Below are positions 30,401-35,700 of a stretch of DNA of 64,000 nt, piece by piece (the first letter of the stretch is position 1; each line of letters opens with the position of its first letter). The DNA comes from Candidatus Nitricoxidireducens bremensis (GTDB taxonomy: Bacteria; Pseudomonadota; Gammaproteobacteria; Burkholderiales; Rhodocyclaceae). The stretch covers positions 1 through 64,000 of the forward strand of contig JAOTRT010000010.1 in assembly GCA_030247725.1 (NCBI GenBank), read 5' to 3'. The notes under the pieces were generated by a model, which saw nothing but the letters and a program-made list of their open reading frames with translations, did not search any database and was not told where the DNA came from. The position numbers and the translations under genes were made by a program.

Positions 30401-31478
30401 TGCGGCCGGCGAGGCTGGCGGGTGCGTAGCCGGCGTTGTCCAGCAGATGCCAGACGCATTCCATGAACAGGCGGTGCTGGGGGTCCATCAGCTCCGCTTC
30501 CTTCGGGGACAGGCTGAAAAAGCCCGCGTCGAAAAGATCGTGGCCGGCGACGAAGCCGCCGTGCTTCACGTCGCAGAAGGCCCCCTGCTTCGGGTCGCCC
30601 CAGATGGCGCGCCAGTCCCAGCGATCCGCCGGGATTTCCTCCATGCAGTCGTCCCCCCGGCGCAGGTGGTCGCGCAGGGCCTCCAGGTCCGGGCTGCCGG
30701 CGAAACGCCCGTCCATGGCGATGATGGCCACCGGCGCGGCGGGGCTGTCGACCACGGCGGCAGGCGGCGTTGCGACGGCGGCAGCCTGGGTCGGCGTCGC
30801 GGCGGCGGCCGGCGCCGGCGGCGCAGCGCGCCGCACGCCGTGGCGGGCGAGCCAGGCGTCGATGGCCAAGGGTGCGCCGGCAGGCGGCGCCGACGGCACC
30901 GGGACGGCGACCGGCGCCGAGGCGACGGCCGGCGCGGGGGCCGGCAGCGGGGCGGACGGCGCCGCGGGCGGCTTGCCGTAATGCCGGTCCACCGCCGCCT
31001 GGAAGCGGCTGCGCAGGATCAGGCACAGTTCGTCCAGGTTCTTCGCCTCGAAGAAGGTGGTGGGGGCGATGGAGACGCCCAGGAAGCGGGAGACCTGGGC
31101 CATCAGCTCGGTGATGGCGATGGAGTCGGCGCCGTAGGTGGCCAGGTTGGCGCGGGGATCGAAACGCTCCGCCGGCACGCCGAGGGAGGCCAGGGCGAGG
31201 CGCGTCACGTCCGCCTCCAGGCGGCGGTCGGCAGGGGCAGCGGGTGCAGCGGGTGCAGCGGGTGCAGCGGGTGCGGCAGGTACGGCAGGTACGGCGGGCG
31301 CCGCGGGCGCCGCGGGCGCCGGCGCCGGGCCGGCGGCCGGGGCCCCCGTCTCCGCGTCAGCGCTGCGGGCGGCCGGCCGGCGCACCGTAGCCTTGGCCAT
31401 CAGCTCCTGCTCCAGCAGGCTGCGCATGCCGTCCCGCAGGTCCTTGTCCATTCCGCCGCCTCCGCCTTGCCCGCCCAT
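11604..31478 (-). CDS. Trans-AT PKS-NRPS megasynthase B (terminal, 6624 aa)
   Basis: Domains in order, with key residues: ACP (Ser119); KS (Cys416); DH (His879); KR (Tyr1466); ACP (Ser1619); KS (Cys1882); ACP (Ser2409); KS (Cys2662); DH (His3121); ACP (Ser3420); KS (Cys3677); KR (Tyr4434); ACP (Ser4584); KS0 (Cys4838, first His lost at 4972); ACP (Ser5269); condensation domain (HHIVFDG, second His5460); adenylation domain (YTSGSTGRPKG near 5928); PCP (Ser6330); thioesterase (GWSMGG, Ser6460). There is no AT domain; each KS is followed by the short linker ending in a YPF motif, as in trans-AT systems. The protein finishes the chain, adds one amino acid and releases the product. An ATG at 31478 follows AAGGGGA; an alternative ATG at 31451 also has a GGAGG-like site. 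Residues 45-85 are an Ala/Pro linker encoded by a 9-base tandem array. The leading ACP completes the module begun at the end of megasynthase A. The FMO gene lies 15 bases upstream. Confidence 0.97.
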   Translation of the reverse strand: MGGQGGGGGMDKDLRDGMRSLLEQELMAKATVRRPAARSADAETGAPAAGPAPAPAAPAAPAVPAVPAAPAAPAAPAAPAAPADRRLEADVTRLALASLGVPAERFDPRANLATYGADSIAITELMAQVSRFLGVSIAPTTFFEAKNLDELCLILRSRFQAAVDRHYGKPPAAPSAPLPAPAPAVASAPVAVPVPSAPPAGAPLAIDAWLARHGVRRAAPPAPAAAATPTQAAAVATPPAAVVDSPAAPVAIIAMDGRFAGSPDLEALRDHLRRGDDCMEEIPADRWDWRAIWGDPKQGAFCDVKHGGFVAGHDLFDAGFFSLSPKEAELMDPQHRLFMECVWHLLDNAGYAPASLAGRKVGVFLGIDLLDYVDLANRQAEMEAMQMTGLGHAFCPNRISFLLDVHGPSEVIDTACSSSLVAIHRAVMSIRHEGCEMAVAGGSNLMLTPTQHMMFAKVGLLSRDGRCKAFGAGANGYARADGVGAVLLKRLDLAERDGDNILAVIRGSAEHHGGTASSLTAPNARAQARLIVEAHRQADADPRSITLIECHGTGTRLGDPIEIDGLKQAFATLYRERGLPPPARPHCLIGSVKSNIGHAETAAGVAGLIKVVLALQDGIRYRSLHCAEPNPLIELAGTPFALLAEAAPWERPQVDGRPMPRRAGISSFGAGGSIAHLVVEEYQAPDGDQPELRHAAVIPLSARSETALRAAAESLLAWLERSGPVDAVLFARLAYTLQTGREAMRCRLACPAADARELAEALAAWLDGKPGGAVQGTVPRGDEVLVDPTALPAAELAARWAAGAAVDWVRLWPGRTPRRLALPGYPFQRKRYWLPTPAAALPRAPAAPTAVAPALGPTAGADGSYRLALTGQEFFLADHRVQGIPVLPGVAYLELLWQAAAAKGLRDYCIRQTIWQKPLQVSAPLTVDVALQDVAGGWPRAEIASTGADGARQVHAQARLAPREGAAAPAAIALAERLAAHPRLVAADEVYGRFDAIGIAYGPGHRALQALHLGEDAEGRPSVLAELRLPAAQASRPNEGLAAFSLHPGLLDGALQATLGMTLVAGGDGGPALPFALERIEVFGPCCERMWVQVRQAGTGRSSRALDIDLLDEAGAVRVALRGFSTRALGGAEGAARAETLVFSAGWEDVPAAMPPAPTFARRLVRLVGADADRCAALAQALPGVEPALLGQGDVATADGYTAAAAALLADVQALAAQPGRPAGPVLLQVLVESAAEGAYCGLAGLLKTARLEYPWLWGQLVRVHDGADAVAALEAAARTPVAELAWQDGRLRQPAWRERTGLTPRPARPWRDDGVYLITGGAGGIGRLLARDILDHAPGATLVLAGRSPLTGERAAWLAGLQAEGRRIEYRQADIADGAAVRELVAAIRAAHGALTGVFHCAGLIDDQALARKDAAALARVLAPKVAGVCHLDEALAQGNDGSLDFLVLFSSLSGVFGNPGQADYAAANAFLDRYAEDREGRRARGLCRGRTLAVAWPLWQEGGMALSAEAVRLMRQTTGLDELATAAGLDALVHALAGEACGAMVMAGDGARLRRRVAELQRPPAVPAAAAVPDAPAAGRLRGPVLAALMDCVCQLLKVERDDLDGEVELTEYGFDSIGFTQFANAINDRFGLDLTPTLFFEHPTLASLTDCLAGEHGAQMAAALGIAAAPTAPAEPPAAVAPVAIWPDAPAETPAAPLPAAHAAAAVEEGIAIVALSGRFPMAADPEQLWANLEAGRDCIGEVPADRWDWRRWWGDAATEANRTQVKWGGFVDGLADFDPLFFNISPREAADMDPQQRLLLIETWSLLERAGLAPRSLSGSRTGVFVGIADTGYGRLVSGAGRGIEGFSMTGLAPSLGPNRISYFFNFTGPSVAVETACSSALVAIHRAVEAIRSDTCDAAIAGGVNALLSPEAFVGFSKAGMLAPDGRCKPFSAAADGYARGEGLGLVLLKRLSAAERDGDPILGVIRASMENHGGHASSLTAPNPRAQADLIRRAWRRAGVDPRTAGYIEAHGTGTPLGDPIEAEALVAAFAELEREAAGTYGALPAMPCGIGSVKGNIGHLEIAAGIAGLAKVLLQMAHGRLARTLHCETLNPYLKLAGSRFQVVQENRPWPRMRDGAGRELPRRAGVSSFGFGGSNAHLVVEEYLPPAAALPQPAGPALIVLSARTPEQLAAAVRRLAEGITADMPLAQVAWTLQVGRDAMEHRLAFLAADHAQLRERLLACAEGRLDAAAGIHAGRVKGNKDTLSILDGDEEMRRAVASLPARGKHDSLLQLWVRGLAVDWRALFPQNARLPRLILPSYPFAVQRCWPEAGPLVPALLAASAAPAGTAVTAPEIRRAAGADLALPAPAVRVAPEPAAAADSSEARVQRALAALVRIAAQVLEVEPAVLEADTELGEYGFDSITMTGFATKTNEALGLSLTPADFFEFATLGRLAAHIAGAPAFAAAEAAPIVAPVAPVPAAESAPAPSPAARAVPASADAAEDDDPIAIVGVSCRFPMAIDAEAFWRNLVEGRDCISEIPADRWDWREVYGDPKREPTKTNIRWAGFIDGVFEFDPLFFGISPREAKLMDPQQRLLMMHVWKALEDAGHAPRSFAGRAVGLFVATSSSGYREMIGAETGGEGYVATGAVPSVGPNRTSYFLDWHGPSEPVETACSSSLVALHRAVQAMRDGDCEMAVVGGVNTIVTPEAHINFAKAGMLSPDGRCRTFSAQANGYVRGEGVGMIVLRRLSAARRDGDSIYALVRGSAVNHGGRANSLTAPNTLAQAEVLKEAWRRAGVDPASIGYIEAHGTGTPLGDPVEINALKLALREAGVHGADGGAPTCGIGSVKTNIGHLELAAGMAGLVKVLLQMRHGMLARSLHGEERNPYVDLAGSPFYLVNENRPWAPVDAAGKPLPLRAGISSFGFGGVNAHVVLEAYPQPAAAPTDGQPACVVLSARDEARLQDQARQLLDALADGRYGDADLPDLAWTLQVGREAMKHRLAVVVSGLDPLAAELRAWLAGEASAVLVGTAAAGVPAATGGLAETAARWVGGAEADWPRLATGPRRRLHLPTYPFARDSYRIGPAWAPPATGRTVAQVSAAVSAGLPCALRLGPAGEALCTLDGGAYYLRDHVVQGARVLPGAMSVELARLAHALKSGGGRETPASLAQVVWLQPLTVGAPPVEAAIAFAPEPGGKAGNGGRETFQLRVGATVHAKGLIGPGPTTAAPGLDLAELARRCPSSLAPDALYARYAALGLAYGPAFRVVTDLMAGEGEFLARLALPAAAGGEAEFGIHPVLLDGVFQACLALFAEDKGDAALPFVLESLHYLAPTPAEVWAHGRLAPSDGGAVRRIDIDLADATGRVCVQVRGFSVRLLPGRAKPVAADAAAAEAPAARAALQRHLAGLVAEEASLAPTAIDPAAALEAYGIDSIMIARLTDQLEGHFGPLPRTLFFDHQTLDALAAYFAAHHAEAVARLPGVAGAPAPSAAVPASPMQPAPAAPAAAPAVAASGDIAIIGLAGRYPGADDLRAFWDNLAAGRDGITEVPASRWDHAAWYDPVRGTPGKTNSKWGGFIDGHDCFDPRFFNIAPREAGYQDPQERLFLQCAWETLEDAGYTRDALSRTEGALAGGNVGVFVGVMYEEYQLYGAESTLRGEPLALGGSAASIANRVSYFCNFHGPSLAVDSMCSSSLSAIHLACESLRSGGCELALAGGVNLTLHPNKYLALAQGRFTSSTGRCESFGEGGDGYVPGEGVGAVLLKPLARAEADGDRIYAVIRGSALNHGGKTNGYAVPNPHAQEAVIRRALARAGIDAAQVDYVEAHGTGTRLGDPIEIAALTRAYAGRDRSAPCAIGSVKSNIGHAESAAGIAGLTKVLLQLRHGQLAPSLHSETLNPHIDFAATPFVVQRRLAPWPPARDPATGRRRPRIAGVSSFGAGGANAHLIVEEYLPPPAAAEPGFDAGRPGVFPVSARDPEQLKATLARLAQAVAELDEAALPAVAAGLQFGREAFEHRAVAVAADRRELLAQLAALQANPTAAPAPVADRQIAELAARWLSGAAVDWHPLWTGRALPRKIGLPTYPFARQRYWVPGRKTDAEPAALPAIVEGGSVRRVAAGVEVAAVEANEPPPLLFAPEWRAAPPSAAVPAPERVLVVLCEPDRYGVGDLGTWPDAEYRVLAGGDAAIHTRYTVYARELLALIQGLVRERSTGALLQVVVPLAGEAALLEGLAGLLRTAQLEHPSLRCQLIALADPVADLADLLRRERTSGDGQVRYGDGRRQVRAWRELSWPAQVPAVPWRDGGVYLITGGAGGVGLLLAEEIARRVRKPVLCLVGRSAPDEALRGRLAGLPCAVYYQADLSREGEAERLTAELLAAHGRIDGIVHAAGITRDKGLLRKSADELADVLAPKVAGLHFLDRATAACELDFVLLFASASGALGNPGQADYACANAWLDAFAAHRNTLAAQGRRHGATLSVDWPYWRDGGMRMADAQVAAMVAATGVQPLATVQAWRALDGAWQHRAEAQVLVFDGDAAGIRRLVLGNPVVTPTQPAPAPASADLQARTTDWVTSCLADILAMAPGDIRPDQAVDRYGVDSVLAAQLIERLERDLGPLPQTLLFEYPTMADLAAALLASHGAALAARFAAPAAPREAVPAPAAPEAPTAPAASVASTVAAATAAGDIAVIAVAGRYPGADSVEAFWDALREGRDCVSEIPAERWDADERYSPRKGQPGASYCKWGGFLTDVDRFDRGFFGLSPRDAILMDPQERLFLQTVWHLLERGGHPRELLRRRYGARVGVYVGAMYQPYHGVETDEESRILVGLSSHASMANRVSWFFDLQGPSVAVDTLCSSGLQAVHLAVQSLQRGECALAIAGGVNLSLTAGKYVGLSRAGMLGSDPGSRSFTDGDGYLPAEGVGAVLLKPLADALRDGDPVIAVIKASAANHGGHSAGYGVPSAEAQARLIAGNFRRAGIDPASIGYVEAAANGSALGDAIEFRALTRAFREFTAAEGYCALGSVKSNMGHAESASGMAQLTKVLLQLEHRQLVPGVAGPQSPHLQVEGSPFRLQRELADWPAGGLPRRATVSSFGAGGSNVHLILEEAPAQALADSADQRGPWRFVFSARNAARLGEWLALLREHLLRHPGLSLARLAATLEFRREPMECTCAIVAADQAELIERLAAVDPDRLPDDPAADAVPADPALTPLVLPGYAFARERYWLPAPAAAATPAVPAAPVLTGPAAAPAASGVPGLILDQLAAELSVPRAALSADMSFRALGADSMVVLRLIYRIAEATGVELAPGDLERHPTPAALAACVAGRQADAPAQARSGRDGVSTVAVAPTDFPLSAGQQGLWHWQQLHPDSAAYHLPLAFRVDGADVDRLATACRAMTTAWPLLACRVATVEGADRWQADAPPAELVVHELPAGSGLEATARERARRPFDLRAEAPIRFELLREEGTTNEALLLVLVHHIVFDGLSAVHFSRHLWETYGCLATGASLPSAPAAAAFADFVAWEADYLQSPAAEADLAYWQAQLADEPPPPFLPADRHPAAGQELVGDSLERCVPAELWAASRNCACRLGVDPSAFFLGALQILLYRLGGQEDLLVGMPVLGRPQRRFGESVGYFVNLLPMRATVQGAAAADGFLQAAQARLTAGLDHGAMPYALLAERSLTRHPVAVVYSWQSFLTPQDLSGLAGIPVHHLPSLRQEGDVPLALELYAAGEELRLVAAFDRARFDAATVEGLVDRYLAIVAAICADPALPVGRLDWLSAAERRRIADEWSGRAIPPVADGEGVELRIARQAAATPEAEALVVGQQRLSYRELQVRAERLAACIMGWGVQPGQPVAVLLERGADSIVALLAALRAGAVWVPLDPDTPDQRLALILEDAGPAMVIAETATRARLPAGEMPVLLADRPLSVGVADVAAPEPDPEAPAYLIYTSGSTGRPKGVAVSRRALAVHCSAVTDHYGLTAEDRVLQFASHHVDAALEQILPTLAVGARLVMRENELWTPATLAERLTREGVSVADLPPAYLREVLQAWSREAVTASCPRLLIVGGEVLTPELVRLWQASPLAGARFLNAYGPTEATVTATLHEVCAAEADGGALPIGRPLAGGWVAILDRDGNPLPEGLVGELAIGGPRLASGYWQRPDLTAERFGAAAGLPGERLYRTGDLARFIPGGGGAIAFHGRRDHQVKIRGFRIELEEVEAVLRGAGAGDVAVIALPQAGGDPGLVACVGAPADARPDEAELRRAVAERLPAAMCPAAYVFLDRLPVTAGGKLDRQALLKLTGGAEAARPRRAAGAEPMDGVTAQLAALWCELLGLDSVSAVDDFFQCGGHSLLVLRLLGAIRRTFGRELSMAALHAAPTLGQQARLLRGETLAPPVAAPVPLNGGGKAPLLFCPHPVGGGVGCYRALANCFEGRRPVFGLPSPALEQGRVTAESLPEMAAAMVTAMRGVQPEGPYHLAGWSMGGLLAYEMARQLRHAGEPVALVALLDSYTPEELARLEVPQDAGAGEAAEQAAFAHDLGELSAAGVVADPEQEALLFALFQANRRALQAYAPGPYDGAVHLLCCTDPQGESPAARRRAWESLAAGGVTLAELPGDHYSILRMPLLLPVAERLAAWLGDGSVFAK
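15549..17476 (-). other. Module M11: non-elongating KS0-ACP
   Basis: The KS keeps the acyl-accepting Cys4838 (DTLCSSG) and the second His (NMGHAES), but the first His motif HGTGT is AANGS (residues 4972-4976). Loss of this His normally abolishes decarboxylative condensation. The domain therefore probably transfers the chain without extension to ACP Ser5269, which feeds the condensation domain. KS0 domains at PKS-NRPS borders are common in trans-AT systems. Confidence 0.85.
17589..20975 (-). other. Module M10: KS-KR-ACP
   Basis: KS Cys3677 lies in VDSMCSSS with intact HGTGT and NIGHAE. The KR has the Rossmann motif TGGAGGVG and catalytic Tyr4434 in QADYACAN. The loop reads GITRDKG, keeping the second Asp of the LDD fingerprint, which suggests a B-type KR (D-configured hydroxyl). 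ACP Ser4584 follows. The expected output is a beta-hydroxy intermediate. Confidence 0.85.
21084..24005 (-). other. Module M9: KS-DH-ACP
   Basis: KS Cys2662 has intact histidines. The DH has His3121 in RDHVVQGARVLPG and an Asp in HPVLLDGVFQ, so both catalytic residues are present. There is no KR in the module, so the DH must act on a hydroxyl made elsewhere, by a KR acting from another module, or shift a double bond. ACP Ser3420 closes the module. Confidence 0.8.
24114..26350 (-). other. Module M8: minimal KS-ACP
   Basis: KS Cys1882 (VETACSSA) with HGTGT and NIGHLE is intact. The post-KS linker runs to a YPF motif and then directly to ACP Ser2409 (EYGFDSITM). No reductive domain is present, so a beta-keto group is expected unless processed in trans. 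Confidence 0.85.
26484..30742 (-). other. Module M7: KS-DH-KR-ACP
   Basis: KS Cys416 is intact. The DH has His879 in ADHRVQGIPVLPG and HPGLLDGALQ. The KR has TGGAGGIG and Tyr1466, with GLIDDQA at the LDD site (B-type). ACP Ser1619 lies in EYGFDSIG. The expected output is a double bond. Confidence 0.88.
31232..31321. repeat. 9-base imperfect tandem array (about 10 units) in the Ala/Pro linker
   Basis: Units of the form CGGGTGCAG, CAGGTACGG and CGGGCGCCG repeat head-to-tail with a 9-base period. On the minus strand they encode Ala/Pro/Val triplets in the flexible linker before the first ACP of megasynthase B. Gain or loss of units stays in frame, so linker length may vary between strains. Confidence 0.85.
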
Positions 31479-31493
31479 GACCGTCCCCTTCCC

Positions 31494-32798
31494 TTACTGC
31501 TCCAGCATGTCCCGGTACTTGCGCATCTCGGCCAGCAGCTTCCACAAATCCGCTTCCCACAGGTGGCGGTAGGACTGCACGAAATACGCCTGGCCCAGGT
31601 CCGGCCGGTCCGTGCGCTTGGCCGCCAGGAAGGACTGCAGGCCGGGCGACTTGGCCGCAAAGGCCTTGGCGTAGGCGCGCACGAAGGCGCCCTGGGTCTT
31701 GAGGCCGTCGCCGAGACCGCCGGCGGCGTTGATGAAGCCCATGAACAGCAGGTTGTCGTGGTTGCGCGGCACCGCGTGCAGGAACAGGTCCGGGATGCCC
31801 TTGCCCCACTCCAGCAGGGCCGGATCGAGGAAGGACAGGTCCCGCTCGTAACCGGTGGAATAGAGGATCAGGTCCACCTCGGCGCTGCTGCCATCCGCGA
31901 AGCGCACCTCCTTGCCGGCGAAGGAGGCCACGTCGCCCTTGGGCACGATGTCGCCGTGGCCGATGTAGTAGAGCAGCAGGGAGTTCATGACCGGGTGGGC
32001 GCCGTCCAGCGGGTAGTCGGGCTGGGGCAGGCCGTAGTCGGTGCCGTCGAAGCCGGCGAGCTTGAACACCTGCTCGATGTAGGCGAGGGTCTCTTCCTTG
32101 CTGCCGAACTTGCTGCCCAGTTCCATCATCCACTGGGGCGTCGGCTTGCCGGCGACGAACTTGGGCTGGTAGTAGTAGCCGCGCCGCGTGCTGTGCCAGA
32201 CGGCGCTGGCGGCATGGACCGCATCCACGGCGATGTCGCAGCCGGTGTTGCCGCCGCCGATGATGAGCACGCGCTTGCCGCGCAACTGGTCCGGCGTCTT
32301 GTAGTCCACCGAGTGCAGCACTTCGCCGGTGAACTCGCCCCCATAGGGCTTCTCCGGGAAATGGGGCTTGTTCTGCAGGCCGTTCGCCACCACCACCAGC
32401 GGATACCAGGCCTGGTCCGCGTCATTCTTGCCCCAGCGCAGCCGCCAGCCGCCGGCCTCCGGCGTCACGCTCTCGATGCGGCGGTTGAAGCGGGCGTGCT
32501 CATAGACGCCGAACCGGCGCGCGTAGCTGCGGATGTAGTCCAGCATCTGCCGGTGGTTTGGATAGACCGGAAAGTCGTCGGGCATCGGGAAGTCCTGCAC
32601 CTGGGTGTTGAACTTCGGCGAGATCAGGTGCAGGGACGGATAGGTTCGGCCGCAGGGCGCCGTGCCGTGCCAGACGCCGCCGAAATCGTCCGCCGCCTCG
32701 TAGAGGTCGTAGTCGACGCCGCCGTCCCCCAGTTCCCGGCCGATGCCGATGCCGGTGGGACCGCCGCCGATGATCGCAAGCTTGAAGGGTGTCGTCAT
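31494..32798 (-). CDS. Flavin-dependent monooxygenase (FMO/Baeyer-Villiger-like)
   Basis: The 434-aa protein has an N-terminal FAD Rossmann motif, IGGGPTGIGIG, a second NAD(P)H-binding motif, IIGGGNTGCDIA, and between them FTGEVLHSVDY, which fits the F-x-G-x-x-x-H-x-x-x-Y fingerprint of class-B monooxygenases. The ATG at 32798 overlaps the megasynthase A stop as ATGA and is preceded by GAGGAAA. The gene sits exactly between the two halves of split module M6 (KS-DH* at the end of A, ACP at the start of B). In oocydin- and lobatamide-type assembly lines, related enzymes insert oxygen into the ACP-bound chain, forming an ester; the same role is inferred here. A simple hydroxylase remains possible. 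Confidence 0.9.
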   Translation of the reverse strand: MTTPFKLAIIGGGPTGIGIGRELGDGGVDYDLYEAADDFGGVWHGTAPCGRTYPSLHLISPKFNTQVQDFPMPDDFPVYPNHRQMLDYIRSYARRFGVYEHARFNRRIESVTPEAGGWRLRWGKNDADQAWYPLVVVANGLQNKPHFPEKPYGGEFTGEVLHSVDYKTPDQLRGKRVLIIGGGNTGCDIAVDAVHAASAVWHSTRRGYYYQPKFVAGKPTPQWMMELGSKFGSKEETLAYIEQVFKLAGFDGTDYGLPQPDYPLDGAHPVMNSLLLYYIGHGDIVPKGDVASFAGKEVRFADGSSAEVDLILYSTGYERDLSFLDPALLEWGKGIPDLFLHAVPRNHDNLLFMGFINAAGGLGDGLKTQGAFVRAYAKAFAAKSPGLQSFLAAKRTDRPDLGQAYFVQSYRHLWEADLWKLLAEMRKYRDMLEQ

Positions 32799-35700
32799 GA
32801 TGTTTCCTCGGGGTCGATATGCAAAAAGGGTAGCGCATCCAGGCCTGCGTTGACCAATCCTTCCAGCCAAACACAGGGCCGGTCCGCCGTATCCGTCACC
32901 AGGGCCGTGATGCCGGCCGCGCCGGTCCACAGCCAGATCCATCCCTCCCGCGGCGCGGCGCCCCGGCTGCGCAGGGCCTCCAGGGCCAGGGGGAAGCGGG
33001 GGCCCGCCAGGCCCGCCGCATCGTCGCGGCCGGCGGCCAGCTGGCCGATGGCGTCGAGCAGGGCGCAGGCCGGCTGCGGGTCGCCCGGCGGACAGCTCCA
33101 GCCCGCGCGCCAGACTTCGGCGCCGCAAAGCAGGCTGGCGATGCCACGGGCCCCGGGCCGGGCGTGGCGGAGGGCGAGCAACCCATCCGCGGCATCCGCC
33201 GGCAGGGCCGGCGGCGCCGGCCAGTCGCAGGCATCGTCGGCGGGCAGCAACTCGCCCACCTGGAGAAGCTCTCCTGCGGCGCCGGCGCCGGCAATGCGAT
33301 AGCGCCAGCCCTCGCCGTCCTCGTCGAATTGGACGACGAGTTCCGCCGGCAGGTCGCCGGCCTGCAGCGGCGGCCCCCAGACCAGGCGGCCCAGGCCGAC
33401 CGGCCGGCCGGTGGCCAGCGCGCCGGCCGCCCGCGCCAGTTCGGCGAGGAACCCTCCCGGCAGCCGCAAGCAGGCGCCATCCGATTCGCGGGACAGCCAG
33501 GCCTCGTCGCCCCGCAGGGGTACGACGAAGCGGCGGTCGCCGGCGGCGCCCCGGATCAACAGGGCCGGCGCGGCCAACGTCGGCATGGGGGCCGCCGCCT
33601 TGACCCAGTGGCGTTCCCGGGCGAAGGCATAGCCCGGCAGATGCAGGCGCCGGCGCGCAGCGGCGCCGGGCAGGCGCCGCCAGTCGAGGGCGGCGCCCTG
33701 GGCCCAGAGCTTCGCCACCCGTTCCAGCTCGCCCGCCGCCAGCCACTTGTCCAGCAGGGCGCGGGCATCGGCATCGCCGGCGAACCAGGTCTCCGCCTCC
33801 CCTGCCCGCTCACCGCCGAGATGCACGCCCCGCGGCGTCTCGCCGGCCGCCAGGGCCCGCAGCCGCGCCAGCAGTTCGTCACGCGCGGCGAAGACGAAGG
33901 CAGCCCGGCACTCGAAGGCCTGCCGGCCGACCTGCAGGGTCCAGCACAGGTCCGCCAGGTCCAGGGCCGGCCTGGCCTCCACATGGACCGCCAGCACCGC
34001 CGCCTGGGCCGCCAGCTGACTGCGGCTGCGGGCCGAGAGGACGCAGAGCAGCTCGCCGCCCGGAGCCGGGCCGGCGGACGGCGCCGGATAGTCTTCCAGC
34101 ACCAGATGGGCGTTGGTGCCGCTGAAGCCGAAGGCGCTCACCGCCGCCCGGCGCCGGCCGCCCGCCTGCCAGGGCGCCAGTTGCGTCTGGATGCGGAAGG
34201 GCGAACCGGCCAGGGCCAGGTGCTCGTTGGCCCGCTCGAAATGGATGCTGGGCGGCAGTTCGCCGCGCTCCACGGCGAGCATGGCCTTGAGGGCGCCGGC
34301 CACGCCGGCGGAGGCCAGCAGGTGGCCGATGTTGCTCTTCACCGAGCCGAGGGCCACGGCGGTCCCCGGCGCCACTTCGCCGAAGCCGGCGCGCAGGCCC
34401 TCGATCTCGATGGGATCGCCCAGGGGCGTGCCGGTGCCGTGGGCCTCCACCAGGCCGATGCTGGCGGGCACGATATCGAAGCGGCGGTACACCTCCCGCA
34501 GCAGTTCGCCCTGGGCCACGGGATTGGGGGCCGTGATGCCGTTGGTGCGGCCGTCCTGGTTGACGCCCCAGCCGCGGATCACCGCGCGGATCGGGTCGCC
34601 GTCCCGCTCGGCGTCGGCCAGGCGCTTGAGCAGCACCACGCCGACGCCCTCGCCGGGCACGAAGCCGTTGGCGCGCTGGTCGAAGCTGTGGCAATGGCCG
34701 TCGGGCGACAACATGCCGACCTTGCAGGTGTCCACATACATCTGCGGGCCCAGCAGCACGCAGGCGCCGCCGGCCAGGGCCAGGTCGCTGGTGCCCAGCA
34801 CCAGGCTGTCGCAGGCCGCCGCGATGGCCACCAGGGAAGTGGAGCAGGCCGTGTCGATGGCGATGGCCGCGCCCCGCAGGTCGAGCAGATAGGCGATGCG
34901 CGCCGCCAGGATGGAACCGGCCTTGCCGATCAGGCTGTAGGCGTTGGTCTCGCCCACCCGGTCGCCGTAGCCGCTGTCGCCGCTGCCGACGAAGATGCCG
35001 CAGCGGCACCCCGCCAGGGTCGAGGGGTCGATGGCCGCGTCCTCCAGGGCGTGCCAGGCGTACTGGAGGAAGAGGCGCTGCTGCGGGTCCATCAGTTCCG
35101 CTTCCCGCGCCGTGATGTTGAAGAAGGCGGCGTCGAACAGGTCGATGTCGTCGATGGCGCCCAGCCACTTGCTGTAGGACTTGCCGGGCGCCTGGGGATC
35201 GGGATCGAAATACTCGGCGATGTCCCAGCGGCTGGCCGGCACTTCGACGATGCCGTCCACGCCCGCCCGCAGGTTCGCCCAGAAGGCTTCCAGGTCGGCG
35301 GCCTTGGGGAAGCGGCCGGCGGCGCCGATGATGGCGATGGCATCCTGCGGGCCGGCACCGGCGCTGATGCGGCGGGCGGCTGCCGTCACCGGCGGCGACG
35401 GCGCAGCGGAAGTCGGGACCGGGGCGGGCGCCGGGACTGGCGCGGGCAAAGGCGCCGGAACGGCGGCAGGCGCGGCCGGCAGCAGGCGCGCCACTTCTGC
35501 GAGCAGCGCGCCCACGGTGGGATGGGCGTAGATGCAGGTGGCCGGCAGCTCGATGCCCAGCCGTGCATTGAGCTTGCGTATCCAGGTCACCGCCAGGATC
35601 GAATCCAGCCCCAGGGCCAGGAAGCCGTCGGCGTCGCGGATCTCGCCCGCGTCCATCATCAGTTCCTCGGCCAGGCTCTCCACCAGGGTCCGGCGCAGGC

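Noticed and set aside
31232..31321. Possible CRISPR-like array
   Set aside because: The units are 9 bases with no spacers and lie in a coding frame; it is a linker minisatellite. I saw no CRISPR array in the window.
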